Positions 45,201-51,996 are shown, counted from the first letter of the stretch. The stretch: 64,000 nt of DNA from Actinomycetota bacterium (GCA_029265315.1 JAJUJM010000003.1:1-64000); one strand, 5' to 3'. Notes: generated from the sequence alone by a model not told the origin. Made by a program: numbers and translations.

Positions 45201-48126
45201 TCGCGACGGTGAGGCGGGTCGGGACGAGAGCGGCGACGGTCACCAAGGCCACGGCCAGCGCGAGGGAGGCCGGTCCCATGGCCGTGAGGAACGCGGTCTT
45301 GGTCGTTCCGGCACGCGCCTGCGCGTCGGCAGCGGTCTCCCATTCGAGCAGGCGCCGGTGGGACACGAAGCGGCGCCAGACCGCTCGCACGGCCGCGTCG
45401 AGCGCGACGTGGGCCTGGTGCGGCATGGCGGTGAACGTGAACAGTTGTCGGACCGTGTTGCTCCGCAGATCGGCGAGCATGCCGGGCAGCGTAGCCGACA
45501 GCGGTAGACTCCTCGGTCTCGTGGTCAAGGCATCGACGAACGAGAAGAGGGCCGGGAACAGCACGGCGAGAAGGCCCGCCAGCGGCCACCAGAGAGCGGG
45601 TGCAGGCACGAGCGCCCAGCCGCCGACGACGAGGAGGAGTGTCGCGGCAGGCACGAGAGAGCGCCTCAGGTTGTCCACGATCTTGAAGCGATGAAGGCCG
45701 GTCAGAGGGTTGGGCATGAGCGAGCCGTCGGCGATCCTCAGCCTCCGGCCGAGGAACGGGAGGGTCTGCCAGTCGCCTCGGATCCAGCGGTGCAGACGCG
45801 ATGCGGCGGCGAGGTAGTTCGGGGGATGTTCGTCCAGGACCTCGACGTCGCTCGCCAATCCGGTGCGGACGAATGACCCCTCTATCAGGTCGTGGCTCAG
45901 AAGCGTGTTGTCTGCGAACAACCCTTCGAGCACCGCGTGGAACACGTCGACCTCGAAGATGCCCTTGCCGGTGAACGAGCCCTCGCCGAACACGTCCTGG
46001 TAGGTGTCGGAGACCGCGTTCGCGTACGGGTCTATTCCGGGGACCCCGGAATGAAGGGCCGCGTACAGGCTACGCTCGGCCCCCGAGATGGTCATGCCCA
46101 CACGGGGCTGTATCAGACCGTAACCGCGCTTGACCCTGCGCTCGCCGGGTTCAAGCCTGGCACGGTTCAACGGGTGCGCGATGGTGCAGATGAGTCGACG
46201 CGCGTCGTCGCGTGGCAACAGCGTGTCGGCATCCAAGGTGATGACGAAGACGGTCGAAGTGCGGAAGGCGGCATCGCCGATCCGGACCCTGAACGAGACA
46301 TGACCGTCACCACGCATCTCCCTCACGAGTTCGACGAGAGCCCCGCGCTTGCGCTCCCAGCCCATCCAGGTGCCTTCGGAATCGTTGAAGACCCGTTCGC
46401 GCACGAGCAGGTGGAACGGACGACGTCCGTGCTCCGATTCGTAGTGGTCGTTCAACTCCGAGATCGCGCGAACAGCCGTCTCGATGACCGGCCCGTCCGC
46501 CGGCACGGCTGGCTGCGACGCCGCTTTCAGGTCTCCCAGCAGTGCGAACGCGATGTTCGTATCACGATTCGCCAGGTACGCGATCTCGAGCGAGGCGATC
46601 ACGCGTCGCGTGGTCTCCTCCGATGAGAGCAGCGCCGGAACGACGACCAGGGTACGTGCGTCGTCCGAGATCGGTTCGCGGTGGTCAAGCTTGGGCAGGA
46701 CGCGCGCGGGGAAGACGAGCGATGAGATGCGGTTGGCCAGTGTGATCGCGATCTCGGAAAGCGGTATCACCGCAAGGACCATGACGGCGAGCGTGCGCCA
46801 TGGACCGGCACCTGAGCCGTAGGCGAAGAGGGCCGTCAAAGCGAGCAGAACCGCTTCGCCCGCAAGAATCGTCCCTCCGAAGAAGAGCCCTCTGTTGCGA
46901 AGTGGGCCTCGGTAGAGCCGTTCGCGTCGCAGCGTGCGGTATCCCACCCGGCGTTCGAGCTCGTAGCGTCCTCCGGCTATGAGCCACCAGCCCACATGCC
47001 CTCTGACCTCGTCTGTCGGGTCAGCCATCAAGGCCGCCCGCGCGAGCGAGACCACCTCTTCCGCGAGCGCGATCTCGTCCAGCGAGCAGCGCCGTGCCAT
47101 GGCTTCGAGTGCGTGGCGGTAACGGTCGCGGCTCTCGAAGTCCATCGACCCGTAGGTGTGGCTCGGGTCGTGGCGCAGTGCGGCCTCGACCAAGGAGACT
47201 CTTTCGAAGAACTCGCGCCAGTCGTACGCATCCAGGAAACGGATGGTGGTGATCGCATTGGCTATCGAGACCTGGTTGGCCGCTTGTAGTTGTTGCTGCT
47301 GCGTCGCGACCGACTCCAGCGAGATGCCCTCTGACGCGAGACGGCGTTCGAGCCAGGCGTTGACCAGCTCGCTACCGGGCCCCACGTCGGCGAGCCGTTG
47401 CGCGAGGCGCAGGTAGAAGGGCGCCGTCCGGCCACCGGCCACCTCATCGAGTTCGGCGAGGAGTGATGGCAGGGCGGAGGGAGTGTCCTGGCCGGACAGG
47501 AGCAGCCGTTCAGCCCAGCGGTCGGCTTCTCGCTCCTCGCGCTCGGCGCTCACGACGGCCTTCGACAGCCGGCGGAGGTTCTCCACGATGCCGATGCGCA
47601 GCATGATGGGAACCGCCCAGACCTCACCGATGGTCAGGGGGGCGACGTCCTGGTAGCCGTTGATGAACGCCAGCAACCGTTCCTCGTCCACACGGGAATC
47701 GGTATGTGCGATCAGGGCCAGCAAGGCGTCATACAGCCGAGGGAAGCCTTGGTTTGGACCGGATGCCAATCGGGGAAGCTCGACCCCGTAGCGGGCAGGC
47801 AGGTCCTCTCGTACCAAGAGCACCTGCTCTTCGATGAGGTAGTAGTTGTCGAGCAACCATTCGCCTGCGGGCGGGGCGGCAAGTCCCTCGCGCACCGCGC
47901 GAGCCAGCTCAGCGTTGTCGGCGGCCATCGACGCCGCGGCGCGGGCCATCAGTGCCGTCAGCGGGGTGGTGCGCGGCGGAGCCTCCACGGTCCAGCGCTG
48001 GGTGGCGGCCACGCCGCGGGCCTCGTCGGCCAAGCGCTCCGTCGAGAGCAGCTCCGAGCGCAGCGGCGATTCCTCGTTCGAGGTCCAGGTATGTGGCGCT
48101 GTGGAGACTTCGTCAGCGTGGGACAA
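39283..48126 (-). CDS. Cyclic beta-1,2-glucan synthase (GT84/GH94)
   Basis: A 2,947-residue membrane enzyme of the NdvB/ChvB/Cgs type, close to the usual ~2,850 residues. Order: N-terminal helical region (1-400); two membrane helices near 415-470; GT84 glycosyltransferase core with VITLDADTLLPRDD (near 625) and RLHRWIRGDWQ; further helices around 830-870 and 970-1010. A Glycoamyl-type domain follows (NFQESPGGVVAWRTSPTN, TDFSMLYDPHRQLFSIGYN, AYFAHHQGMSFVSL). Then come two GH94 N-domain-like beta units and a C-terminal GH94 phosphorylase domain with GGDWNDGMNRVG (near 2,620) and WTWYTGSASWYYRV. An Ala/Pro/Gly-rich linker interrupts the middle. TTG 48126 follows GGGGGAA. In proteobacteria the enzyme initiates on itself, elongates, trims and cyclises beta-1,2-glucan. 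Confidence 0.92.
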   Translation of the reverse strand: MSHADEVSTAPHTWTSNEESPLRSELLSTERLADEARGVAATQRWTVEAPPRTTPLTALMARAAASMAADNAELARAVREGLAAPPAGEWLLDNYYLIEEQVLLVREDLPARYGVELPRLASGPNQGFPRLYDALLALIAHTDSRVDEERLLAFINGYQDVAPLTIGEVWAVPIMLRIGIVENLRRLSKAVVSAEREEREADRWAERLLLSGQDTPSALPSLLAELDEVAGGRTAPFYLRLAQRLADVGPGSELVNAWLERRLASEGISLESVATQQQQLQAANQVSIANAITTIRFLDAYDWREFFERVSLVEAALRHDPSHTYGSMDFESRDRYRHALEAMARRCSLDEIALAEEVVSLARAALMADPTDEVRGHVGWWLIAGGRYELERRVGYRTLRRERLYRGPLRNRGLFFGGTILAGEAVLLALTALFAYGSGAGPWRTLAVMVLAVIPLSEIAITLANRISSLVFPARVLPKLDHREPISDDARTLVVVPALLSSEETTRRVIASLEIAYLANRDTNIAFALLGDLKAASQPAVPADGPVIETAVRAISELNDHYESEHGRRPFHLLVRERVFNDSEGTWMGWERKRGALVELVREMRGDGHVSFRVRIGDAAFRTSTVFVITLDADTLLPRDDARRLICTIAHPLNRARLEPGERRVKRGYGLIQPRVGMTISGAERSLYAALHSGVPGIDPYANAVSDTYQDVFGEGSFTGKGIFEVDVFHAVLEGLFADNTLLSHDLIEGSFVRTGLASDVEVLDEHPPNYLAAASRLHRWIRGDWQTLPFLGRRLRIADGSLMPNPLTGLHRFKIVDNLRRSLVPAATLLLVVGGWALVPAPALWWPLAGLLAVLFPALFSFVDALTTRPRSLPLSATLPGMLADLRSNTVRQLFTFTAMPHQAHVALDAAVRAVWRRFVSHRRLLEWETAADAQARAGTTKTAFLTAMGPASLALAVALVTVAALVPTRLTVAIPVALSWLASPLFAWWLSQPLPERGPKPLAEGAQASLRRLARKTWRFFDAFVVPGGHHLAPDNFQESPGGVVAWRTSPTNMGLQLLSYLGAYDLGYLTVDRFVERCSDTLTSMAGLDRFRGHFYNWYDIRTLEPLHPAYVSTVDSGNLAGHLLVLRSGLIEASESPLLGPQLLTGTRDAVRLAFEDLVAAQDHMGPAECVHACRETLDALDRALALAEPPDNLGSWVSLLDRLSALGDELIAGVRELTEPGPDAESGPERQGPVKAPADVDPAAPPVPTTPLERLRASAGDVHHAIERQVALVHGLAPWAWRLAKTPEAARSDAALEPILEHVPSLVGLAEGLDDVLRALDDHAAGGNGDLAEWARDLAEQLRGSRPAAVELLARLRLDAGIAREMWEHTDFSMLYDPHRQLFSIGYNLAEGRLDNSYYDLLASECRLASFLAVAKGDVPQSHWFRLGRSLTRTPQGRALVSWSASMFEYLMPLLVMRDWPGTLLSETYRVVVDRQIAYGAERGVPWGVSESAFNAKDAQLTYQYQAFGVPGLGLKRGLSDDIVVAPYASVLALSVDPGAVVDNLTALREAGAEGRYGLYEALDYTPGRVPAGETRAVVRAYFAHHQGMSFVSLVNTLADSRMRSRFHADPLVASAELLLQERVPRNVLVVEPHVEEVREVRSVRELPPPVTRTYPTAATPVPATHFLSNGRYSVMVTNGGGGYSRYLGLAISRYREDVCRDCWGTFFYVRDTQTGEFFSAPHNPAPGRPDHYSVTFAPDKAEYHRTDGELETHVEIAVSPEDDVEVRRLALTNRGRRVRSFEVTSYFEIAFASQAADQAHKSFSNLFVETEALEATHAVLFSRRPRSAGEERLWGMNLIACDAPDCDWSYETDRAAFLGRLQSPARPRAVVDGGRLSCTAGAVLDPCSALRRTVRVPPGETVRLVFATGVAPTREAAIRLSEKYHDTHSCQRAIDLAWTASQLELRDLGISPREAVTLERLASRLLLTDPYSPLKVKTPVENGLRMDGLWSIGISGDHPILLVRVEEIEHAPLVRQALLAHQYWRHKGLVSDLVVLNTRPTGYADELEDRLRLLARTGHALQMLDRPGGVFLRRSDQMHPDVLNLLLSVARATLDGAGGTIELQLNRRGSYPELPEPFIRSATPIDDPPPPFVRPTLVHDNGRGGFDPETGEYVIVLEGDQTTPAPWINALANPTFGAIVSEAGVGCTWALNSHENRITTWNNDPVTDGSGEALYVRDEETGEFWSPTPLPVRTPEPYVVRHGRGHTRFEHHTHGIAHTLDWFVPADEPVRVCRLTLRNDSGRRRRLSVTQLVEWVLGDSRSRSQQLVVTWYDAEHDILTAHNHFNFDFPGRCAFLACDRKLYSWTASRIEFIGRNGHAQDPAALHRARLGGISGRYHDNCGALMTILELEDGESTTVSFLLGQTATLDECRDVVSRLRAPGEIDRAYDRTRSAWDDILSVVQVQTPDDRLDRLVNSQLLYQVTACRLWGRTAMYQSSGAFGFRDQLQDVMALLVARPDLVRAQIVEASRHQFPEGDVLHWWQPYSGRGVRTRITDDRHWLPLVVAEYLDVTGDDSVLDERTTFLEAPALADGAEDTYVLPATSETAATVYEHCVRALESGRPTGRHGLPLMGGGDWNDGMNRVGHGGQGESVWLAWFLGHVLRRFAPICESRGEAERAEDYRAWAAELGRAVETTSWDGAWYRRAYFDDGTPLGSRDSEECRIDAIAQAWAVISGLGDEERARTALESVEEKLVRREDGLIALLAPPFDRMAHDPGYIKGYVPGVRENGGQYTHAAVWVALAHLLRGDGDEGAALLDLINPIRHASTVEGMARYKVEPYVIAADVYAVPPHTGRGGWTWYTGSASWYYRVALETLLGFKLRHAYGRPHLVVEPCIPKRWSTYSMRYRHGSSVYQITVNNPRGVNGGVARVEVDGESLPDAMVPLVDDGRVHEVVVTLLGG

Positions 48127-48229
48127 GGGGTTCCCCCGGTGTTGTCGGTCGGCACGGGTGGCGCGCGCGTTGCAGTATATAGCGACGCATCGGGGGGATT
48201 ATCCCCGACGTGGCCAAACGCGTGCGTTC

Positions 48230-48259
48230 TTGTCGCCGAGATACCCCATGGGGTATAGT
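48230..48259 (+). promoter_or_regulatory. Promoter of the rhodanese-thioredoxin gene
   Basis: TTGTCG (48230-48235) and TATAGT (48254-48259) are 18 bp apart, 32 bp before the ATG. The palindrome at 48241-48256 covers most of the spacer and the start of the -10 element, so a bound repressor would block polymerase. A second dyad, TCGGGG/CCCCGA (48190-48208), lies upstream. Confidence 0.55.
48241..48256. promoter_or_regulatory. CsoR/CstR-like operator palindrome
   Basis: ATACCCCATGGGGTAT is a perfect 16-bp palindrome. ATACCC/GGGTAT arms around a short centre are characteristic of operators bound by CsoR-family repressors, including the copper sensor CsoR and the persulfide sensor CstR, whose targets include rhodanese genes. 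The downstream gene encodes a rhodanese domain. No csoR/cstR gene is in the window. Confidence 0.6.
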
Positions 48260-48290
48260 GAACCGACCGTATCGAAACGAGGAGTGATCC

Positions 48291-48995
48291 ATGAAGCCGA
48301 AGACGGTTGTGTGGGTTGTCATAGGAGTGCTCGCAGCCGTGGTCGTCGGCTGGAATCTCTTCCGCCCGGCCGGCGGCGGCATCGTGAACGTGGATGCGCA
48401 GGGAGCGAAGGACGCGATAGCGCAAGGCGCCCAGGTCATCGACGTTCGGACCCCCGGTGAATACCAGCTCGGTCGCATCGCCGGCGCCATAAACGTCCCG
48501 CTCGACCAACTTGAAGCCAAAGCGAGCACTTGGGACCGGAACGCGACGTACGTCGTGTACTGCGCGACAGGCGCTCGTTCGACGACCGCGGTCGAGATCA
48601 TGAAAGGGTTGGGGTTCACCAGCATCCGGCATCTGGCGGCGGGAATCGTCGCATGGCCGGACCCGCTTGAGACCGGAGATGCCGGCAGCTCAGGCGGGCC
48701 GAGGATCGCGACCAATGGGACGCCGGTGATGGTGGAGTTCTACACGGACACTTGACCGGCCTGCGCTGAGATGAAGCCCGTGGTCGACGGGCTCAAGCCG
48801 CGGTACGAAGGCAAGGTCGAGTTCCGTCTGTTGAACGTCGAGACCGATGCCAACGCGAACCAGCTGGCTAATTCACTCGGAGTCACCGGCGTACCCACGT
48901 TCATCTTCGTGAACAGCGATGGCGTCCAAGCCGGTCAGATCGTCGGGTCGACCTCCGAGGCGCGGTTGGTGGAGGTTCTCGACAAGCTCCAATAA
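48291..48995 (+). CDS. Rhodanese-thioredoxin selenoprotein (in-frame TGA)
   Basis: Read through the TGA at 48753-48755, this is a 234-residue protein. Residues 4-22 are a membrane anchor (TVVWVVIGVLAAVVVGW). Residues 32-125 are a rhodanese domain with the persulfide cysteine C91 in VVYCATGARS. Residues 138-234 are a thioredoxin domain: PVMVEFYTDT, then TGA, then PACAEMKP, and later the cis-Pro loop GVPTFIF. The TGA sits exactly where the first Cys of the CxxC motif belongs, so it probably encodes selenocysteine (U155-P-A-C158). The downstream half has no ribosome-binding site and begins in mid-domain. GAGGAG precedes the ATG. The catalytic domains probably face outside. Alternatives are a nonsense mutation or sequencing error. 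Confidence 0.85.
48753..48793 (+). promoter_or_regulatory. Selenocysteine TGA and SECIS-like hairpin
   Basis: Downstream of the TGA, AGCCCGT (48775-48781) pairs perfectly with ACGGGCT (48787-48793) around the 5-nt loop GGTCG. The loop starts 26 nt after the TGA and its first two bases are G. This meets the published description of bacterial SECIS elements: an apical loop of 3-14 nt, a G among the first two loop bases, a stem of 4 bp or more, and 16-37 nt from UGA to loop. The element is inside the coding sequence, as in bacteria generally. Confidence 0.7.
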
Positions 48996-49002
48996 CCGTG
49001 CA

Positions 49003-49500
49003 TCCCATCAATAAGTCCGTTCGTCGCCTTCTGAGTTCCGAACGTCGTATATAGGAGTACGTTCGCAGTCTTCGGACGAGGAACACGCGTGACGGTGGGG
49101 AATACTGTAGTCAGAGCGGGACGGACCCGCTCGAAGGAACTCGGCTTTGGGAAGGAGACGCGCGCGAGTTGGAGTCGACTTTGAAAGCCGAACACACGAC
49201 CGGGATGGCAGATTCAAGCCGCGCGCCGGCGAAGCAGGAATCTGGTTCGTTCGTTGGTCTTCAGTAGCTTCGTGTGTGGTCGCGCCCGCGGGTAGGGCGC
49301 GAGGAAGGTGTCGGAAGTCCCTTGATCGGACGCCGACGTGCGTGCCTGGCATAAGCCCGATAGCCAGACAGGGTGCGGACGCGAGGACGATGCGTCCCAA
49401 AGCCTCTGAGGATAGCCCTTTGGAGGGGCAGCACGGGCGAAGCGAAGGCCATCCCGGTCACCTGTTCACACCAGCCCGGCGCGACGGGCGCCGGACGTGA
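49003..49500. other. Non-coding stretch dense in inverted repeats
   Basis: No credible protein gene is present. At least seven perfect inverted repeats follow each other: 49039-49065 (CGAACGT/ACGTTCG), 49114-49132 (GAGCGGG/CCCGCTC, 5-nt loop), 49141-49191 (TCGGCTTT/AAAGCCGA), 49209-49244 (CAGATTC/GAATCTG), 49280-49302 (TCGCGCCC/GGGCGCGA, 7-nt loop), 49346-49367 (CTGGC/GCCAG) and 49397-49423 (CCAAAG/CTTTGG). This is more than expected for plain spacer and suggests a structured RNA, strand unknown. I found no match to RNase P, tmRNA, SRP, 6S or tRNA-Sec cores. Confidence 0.4.
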
Positions 49501-49503
49501 GCA

Positions 49504-49538
49504 AAGGGGGCGGACCCGAAGGACGGGGCCCGCCCCCT
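49504..49538 (-). terminator. Terminator of the amtB-glnK operon
   Basis: AGGGGGCGG (49505-49513) and CCGCCCCCT (49530-49538) form a long GC-rich stem with an inner GGGCCC-like extension. On the minus strand it is followed by TTTGC and stands about 50 bp after the last PII gene. It may also end any plus-strand transcript from 49003-49500. Confidence 0.75.
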
Positions 49539-49589
49539 TGCGTGTGCTTCGCGATATCGCGAGCGAGCGCTCAGCTCGATGCCTGCAGG

Positions 49590-49928
49590 TCAGAGCGCTT
49601 CGCTGCCGGTCTCCCCGGTACGGACCCGTACCGCCTGCTCGACGTCGGAGACGAAGACCTTCCCATCTCCGATGCGTCCGGTGCGCGCGGTCCGGACGAT
49701 CACATCGAGGCAATCGGCGACCTCGTGCTCGTTGAGCACCACGACGATGGTGACTTTGGGCAGTAGGTCGACCACGTACTCCTCGCCGCGCCACTGCTGT
49801 GTCACCCCGCCTTGGATGCCGTGGCCTCGCGCCTCGTAGACCGTCATGCCGCGCACGCCAAGTGCGACCAAGGCCTCCTTGACCTCATGGAGCCGCTCAG
49901 GTCGTATCGTCGCCTCGATCCTCTTCAT
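49590..49928 (-). CDS. glnK: PII nitrogen regulatory protein (second copy)
   Basis: A 112-residue PII protein of standard length. It has MKRIEATIRPERLHEVKEAL, the T-loop QQWRGEEYVVDLLPKV with the modifiable Y51, and the nucleotide-binding C-terminus RTGRIGDGKVFVSDVEQAVRVRTGE. PII proteins bind ATP/ADP and 2-oxoglutarate and control AmtB and nitrogen enzymes. It lies 34 bp after another PII gene in the amtB operon. The two paralogs differ across the T-loop (GEEYVVD versus GRQYKVE), suggesting different partners. The start ATG 49928 has AGGAG rather far upstream (14 nt). Confidence 0.93.
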   Translation of the reverse strand: MKRIEATIRPERLHEVKEALVALGVRGMTVYEARGHGIQGGVTQQWRGEEYVVDLLPKVTIVVVLNEHEVADCLDVIVRTARTGRIGDGKVFVSDVEQAVRVRTGETGSEAL

Positions 49929-49962
49929 CGTGGGTACCTGCGCTCCTGGCCTGGAAGCCGGC

Positions 49963-50301
49963 CTAGACGGCCGCCTCGCCGCTCTCTCCGGTCCGGATGC
50001 GTACCACGTCTGTGATCTCGCTGACGAAGATCTTGCCATCGCCGACCTCGCCGGTGCGGCCCGCGGTCACGATGGCCTCGATGAGCTTCGCGCACTCGCC
50101 GTCAGCGCATACGACTTCGATCTTGTACTTGGGGAGCAGCTCGACCTTGTACTGTCGGCCGCGGAACTGCTGCAGGACCCCCTTCTGCTTACCATGGCCC
50201 TCGATGCGAGTGAGCATCAGGCCGGGGTATCCGGCGGTCTCCAGCGCCGCCTTGACATCGTCCAGCCGTTCAGGGCGGATCACCGCTTCAATCTTCTTCA
50301 C
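49963..50301 (-). CDS. glnK: PII nitrogen regulatory protein (first copy)
   Basis: A 112-residue PII protein. It has MKKIEAVIRPERLDDVKAAL, the T-loop QQFRGRQYKVELLPKYKIE with Y51, and the C-terminal RTGEVGDGKIFVSEITDVVRIRTGE. GTG 50301 has AGGAGGT 7 nt upstream. It follows amtB by 29 bp, the standard amtB-glnK linkage, in which the T-loop plugs the transporter when nitrogen is ample. Confidence 0.95.
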   Translation of the reverse strand: MKKIEAVIRPERLDDVKAALETAGYPGLMLTRIEGHGKQKGVLQQFRGRQYKVELLPKYKIEVVCADGECAKLIEAIVTAGRTGEVGDGKIFVSEITDVVRIRTGESGEAAV

Positions 50302-50330
50302 TGCATTCACCTCCTGGCGCAATCTCGCCT

Positions 50331-51668
50331 CTAGTCTTCCACCGTGAGGAAGTTCGCATACGCCGGGCCGCCGTGCTCTTGGATGTCGAGACCCTCTATC
50401 TCTTCTTGCGGCGAGATGCGGATGCCGAAGATGAGGTCCATGACCTTGAACGTCCCGAAGCCGAGCACGAACGCCCACGCTATCACGACGCCTGCTCCGA
50501 TCAGCTGGCTCACGAGCTGCCCCACGCCCCCGCCGAAGAACAGGCCGGTGATGTCCGCATACGTGCCGTCAGCGAACAGGCCGACGGCGATGAGGCCCCA
50601 GATGCCGTTCACGCCGTGCACGGAGAACGCGCCGACGGGGTCGTCCACACCAAGGTTCTCCACGGCGAAGATGGACAGGACGACGAGGATGCCGCCGATC
50701 GCGCCGATGATGATCGCTGACGGCGCACTGATCACGGCACACGGAGCGGTCACCGCGACGAGCCCGGCCAGCGCTCCGTTCAGGGCCATGCCGATGTCCC
50801 AGACCTTCGTCTTCGCGTAGATGAACAGGAGCGCCGCCGCCGCACCGGCTGCTGCGGCCATGTTGGTGTTCACTGCGATGACCGCGATGCGCAGGTCCTC
50901 GCCGTTGAGCGTGGAACCCGGGTTGAAGCCGAACCAGCCGAACCACAGGATGAAGACGCCGATGGCGGCCATGGGGATGTTGTGACCGGGGATGGCCCGC
51001 GGCTTGCCGTCCTTGTCGTACTTCCCGAACCGGGGGCCCAGGACCATGGCCCCCGCCAAGCCGATGAAGCCTCCCAGCGCGTGGACCACACCGGAGCCGG
51101 CGAAGTCGTGGAAGCCCAGCTGCGACAGCCAGCCGCCACCCCAGACCCAGTGTCCGTATACGGGGTAGATGAACGCGGAGATGACGAGAGAGTAGATCAG
51201 GTAGGCGTTGAACTTGAGCCGTTCGGCGACGGCGCCCGATACGATGGTCGCCGCGGTCGCAGCGAAGACGACCTGGAACATGAAGTCGCGGTACTTCGTG
51301 ACATCGTAGAAGTCACCGGACAGGAACCACCCGCTCGTGCCGATGATCCCACCCATGTCCGTGCCGTACATGAAGGCGAAGCCCACCGCGAAGTACGCCA
51401 GCGACCCCATGACGAAGTCGAGCAGGTTCTTCATCATGAGGTTGTTCGCGTTCTTCGCGCGGCAGAATCCGGCCTCGACCATGGCGAAGCCCGCTTGCAT
51501 GAAGTAGACGAGGAACCCGGCTACGAGCATCCATATGAATGTGACCGGGGCGTTCGGCGCCTCCTTGAGCGTATCGGCACCGTTCGGGTCCGCCGCGAAC
51601 GCCACCGCCGGCAGAGCGAACAGTGCCACTGCTACGAGGAAGAGCGTGAGTACCTTACGTGTGCGCAT
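50331..51668 (-). CDS. amtB: Ammonium transporter AmtB
   Basis: A 445-residue transporter with a cleavable-looking signal sequence (RKVLTLFLVAVALFALPAVAFA) followed by eleven membrane helices. Amt signatures are FMQAGFAMVEAGFCRAKNANNLMMKNLLDF, GGIIG, DFAGSGVVHALGGFIGLAGA and FGFNPGST; the pore His pair is expected within VHALGG and the later SVHGVNGIWG. ATG 51668 has AGGAGGT upstream. The two downstream PII genes regulate it. The 252-bp region to the tRNA on its 5' side should hold a nitrogen-responsive promoter; I could not identify an operator. Confidence 0.96.
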   Translation of the reverse strand: MRTRKVLTLFLVAVALFALPAVAFAADPNGADTLKEAPNAPVTFIWMLVAGFLVYFMQAGFAMVEAGFCRAKNANNLMMKNLLDFVMGSLAYFAVGFAFMYGTDMGGIIGTSGWFLSGDFYDVTKYRDFMFQVVFAATAATIVSGAVAERLKFNAYLIYSLVISAFIYPVYGHWVWGGGWLSQLGFHDFAGSGVVHALGGFIGLAGAMVLGPRFGKYDKDGKPRAIPGHNIPMAAIGVFILWFGWFGFNPGSTLNGEDLRIAVIAVNTNMAAAAGAAAALLFIYAKTKVWDIGMALNGALAGLVAVTAPCAVISAPSAIIIGAIGGILVVLSIFAVENLGVDDPVGAFSVHGVNGIWGLIAVGLFADGTYADITGLFFGGGVGQLVSQLIGAGVVIAWAFVLGFGTFKVMDLIFGIRISPQEEIEGLDIQEHGGPAYANFLTVED

Positions 51669-51903
51669 TGACAAGACCTCCTTTGAGGCGACGAGACTGT
51701 TTCTGACTGACGACCACATCCCTGACGACACCTCCTTCTCGAGCGGAACGTTCACGAGGTCGATTCAGCGCAGGCTCACGACCTGCCGCTTCATGGAACC
51801 AGTGCTGTGTTTCGCGCCGCGCCAGACGACGTTTCGAATCGGTGAACTCCGTGAGACATGCGCATGGCGAACGTCTTTCAGAACATGGTCGGAATCCACC
51901 TGC

Positions 51904-51909
51904 TATACT
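51904..51909 (+). promoter_or_regulatory. Probable tRNA-Ala -10 element
   Basis: TATACT lies 11 bp before the tRNA. A TTTCAG-like -35 is near 51877 but poor, so the call rests on the -10 and its position. Confidence 0.35.
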
Positions 51910-51920
51910 CACCCGCGCAC

Positions 51921-51996
51921 GGGGACGTAGCTCAGTTGGGAGAGCGCGGGCTTTGCAAGCCTGAGGTCGAGGGTTCGAGCCCCTTCGTCTCCACCA
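51921..51996 (+). tRNA. tRNA-Ala (TGC)
   Basis: A 76-nt cloverleaf with acceptor GGGGACG/CGTCTCC (one G-T pair), discriminator A and encoded CCA. The anticodon stem CGGGC/GCCTG encloses TTTGCAA (anticodon TGC), and the T-arm is GAGGG-TTCGAGC-CCCTT. Confidence 0.97.

Noticed and set aside
39137-47447. Many long open frames overlapping the glucan synthase gene on both strands
   Set aside because: The GC-rich third codon positions of this gene generate long shadow frames; none shows a domain or start signal.
48771-48995. Separate thioredoxin-like gene starting at ATG 48771
   Set aside because: It would begin in mid-domain without the first strand or active-site Cys pair and has no ribosome-binding site; reading through the TGA gives a complete domain.
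49406-49412. CTGAGGA, matching the hammerhead ribozyme core CUGANGA
   Set aside because: No GAAA core at the needed distance and no three-stem arrangement around it.
49147-49500. 117-codon open frame in the stretch after the selenoprotein gene
   Set aside because: Arg/Gly/Pro-heavy composition with no domain character; it lies across the inverted repeats and looks like a chance frame in GC-rich DNA.
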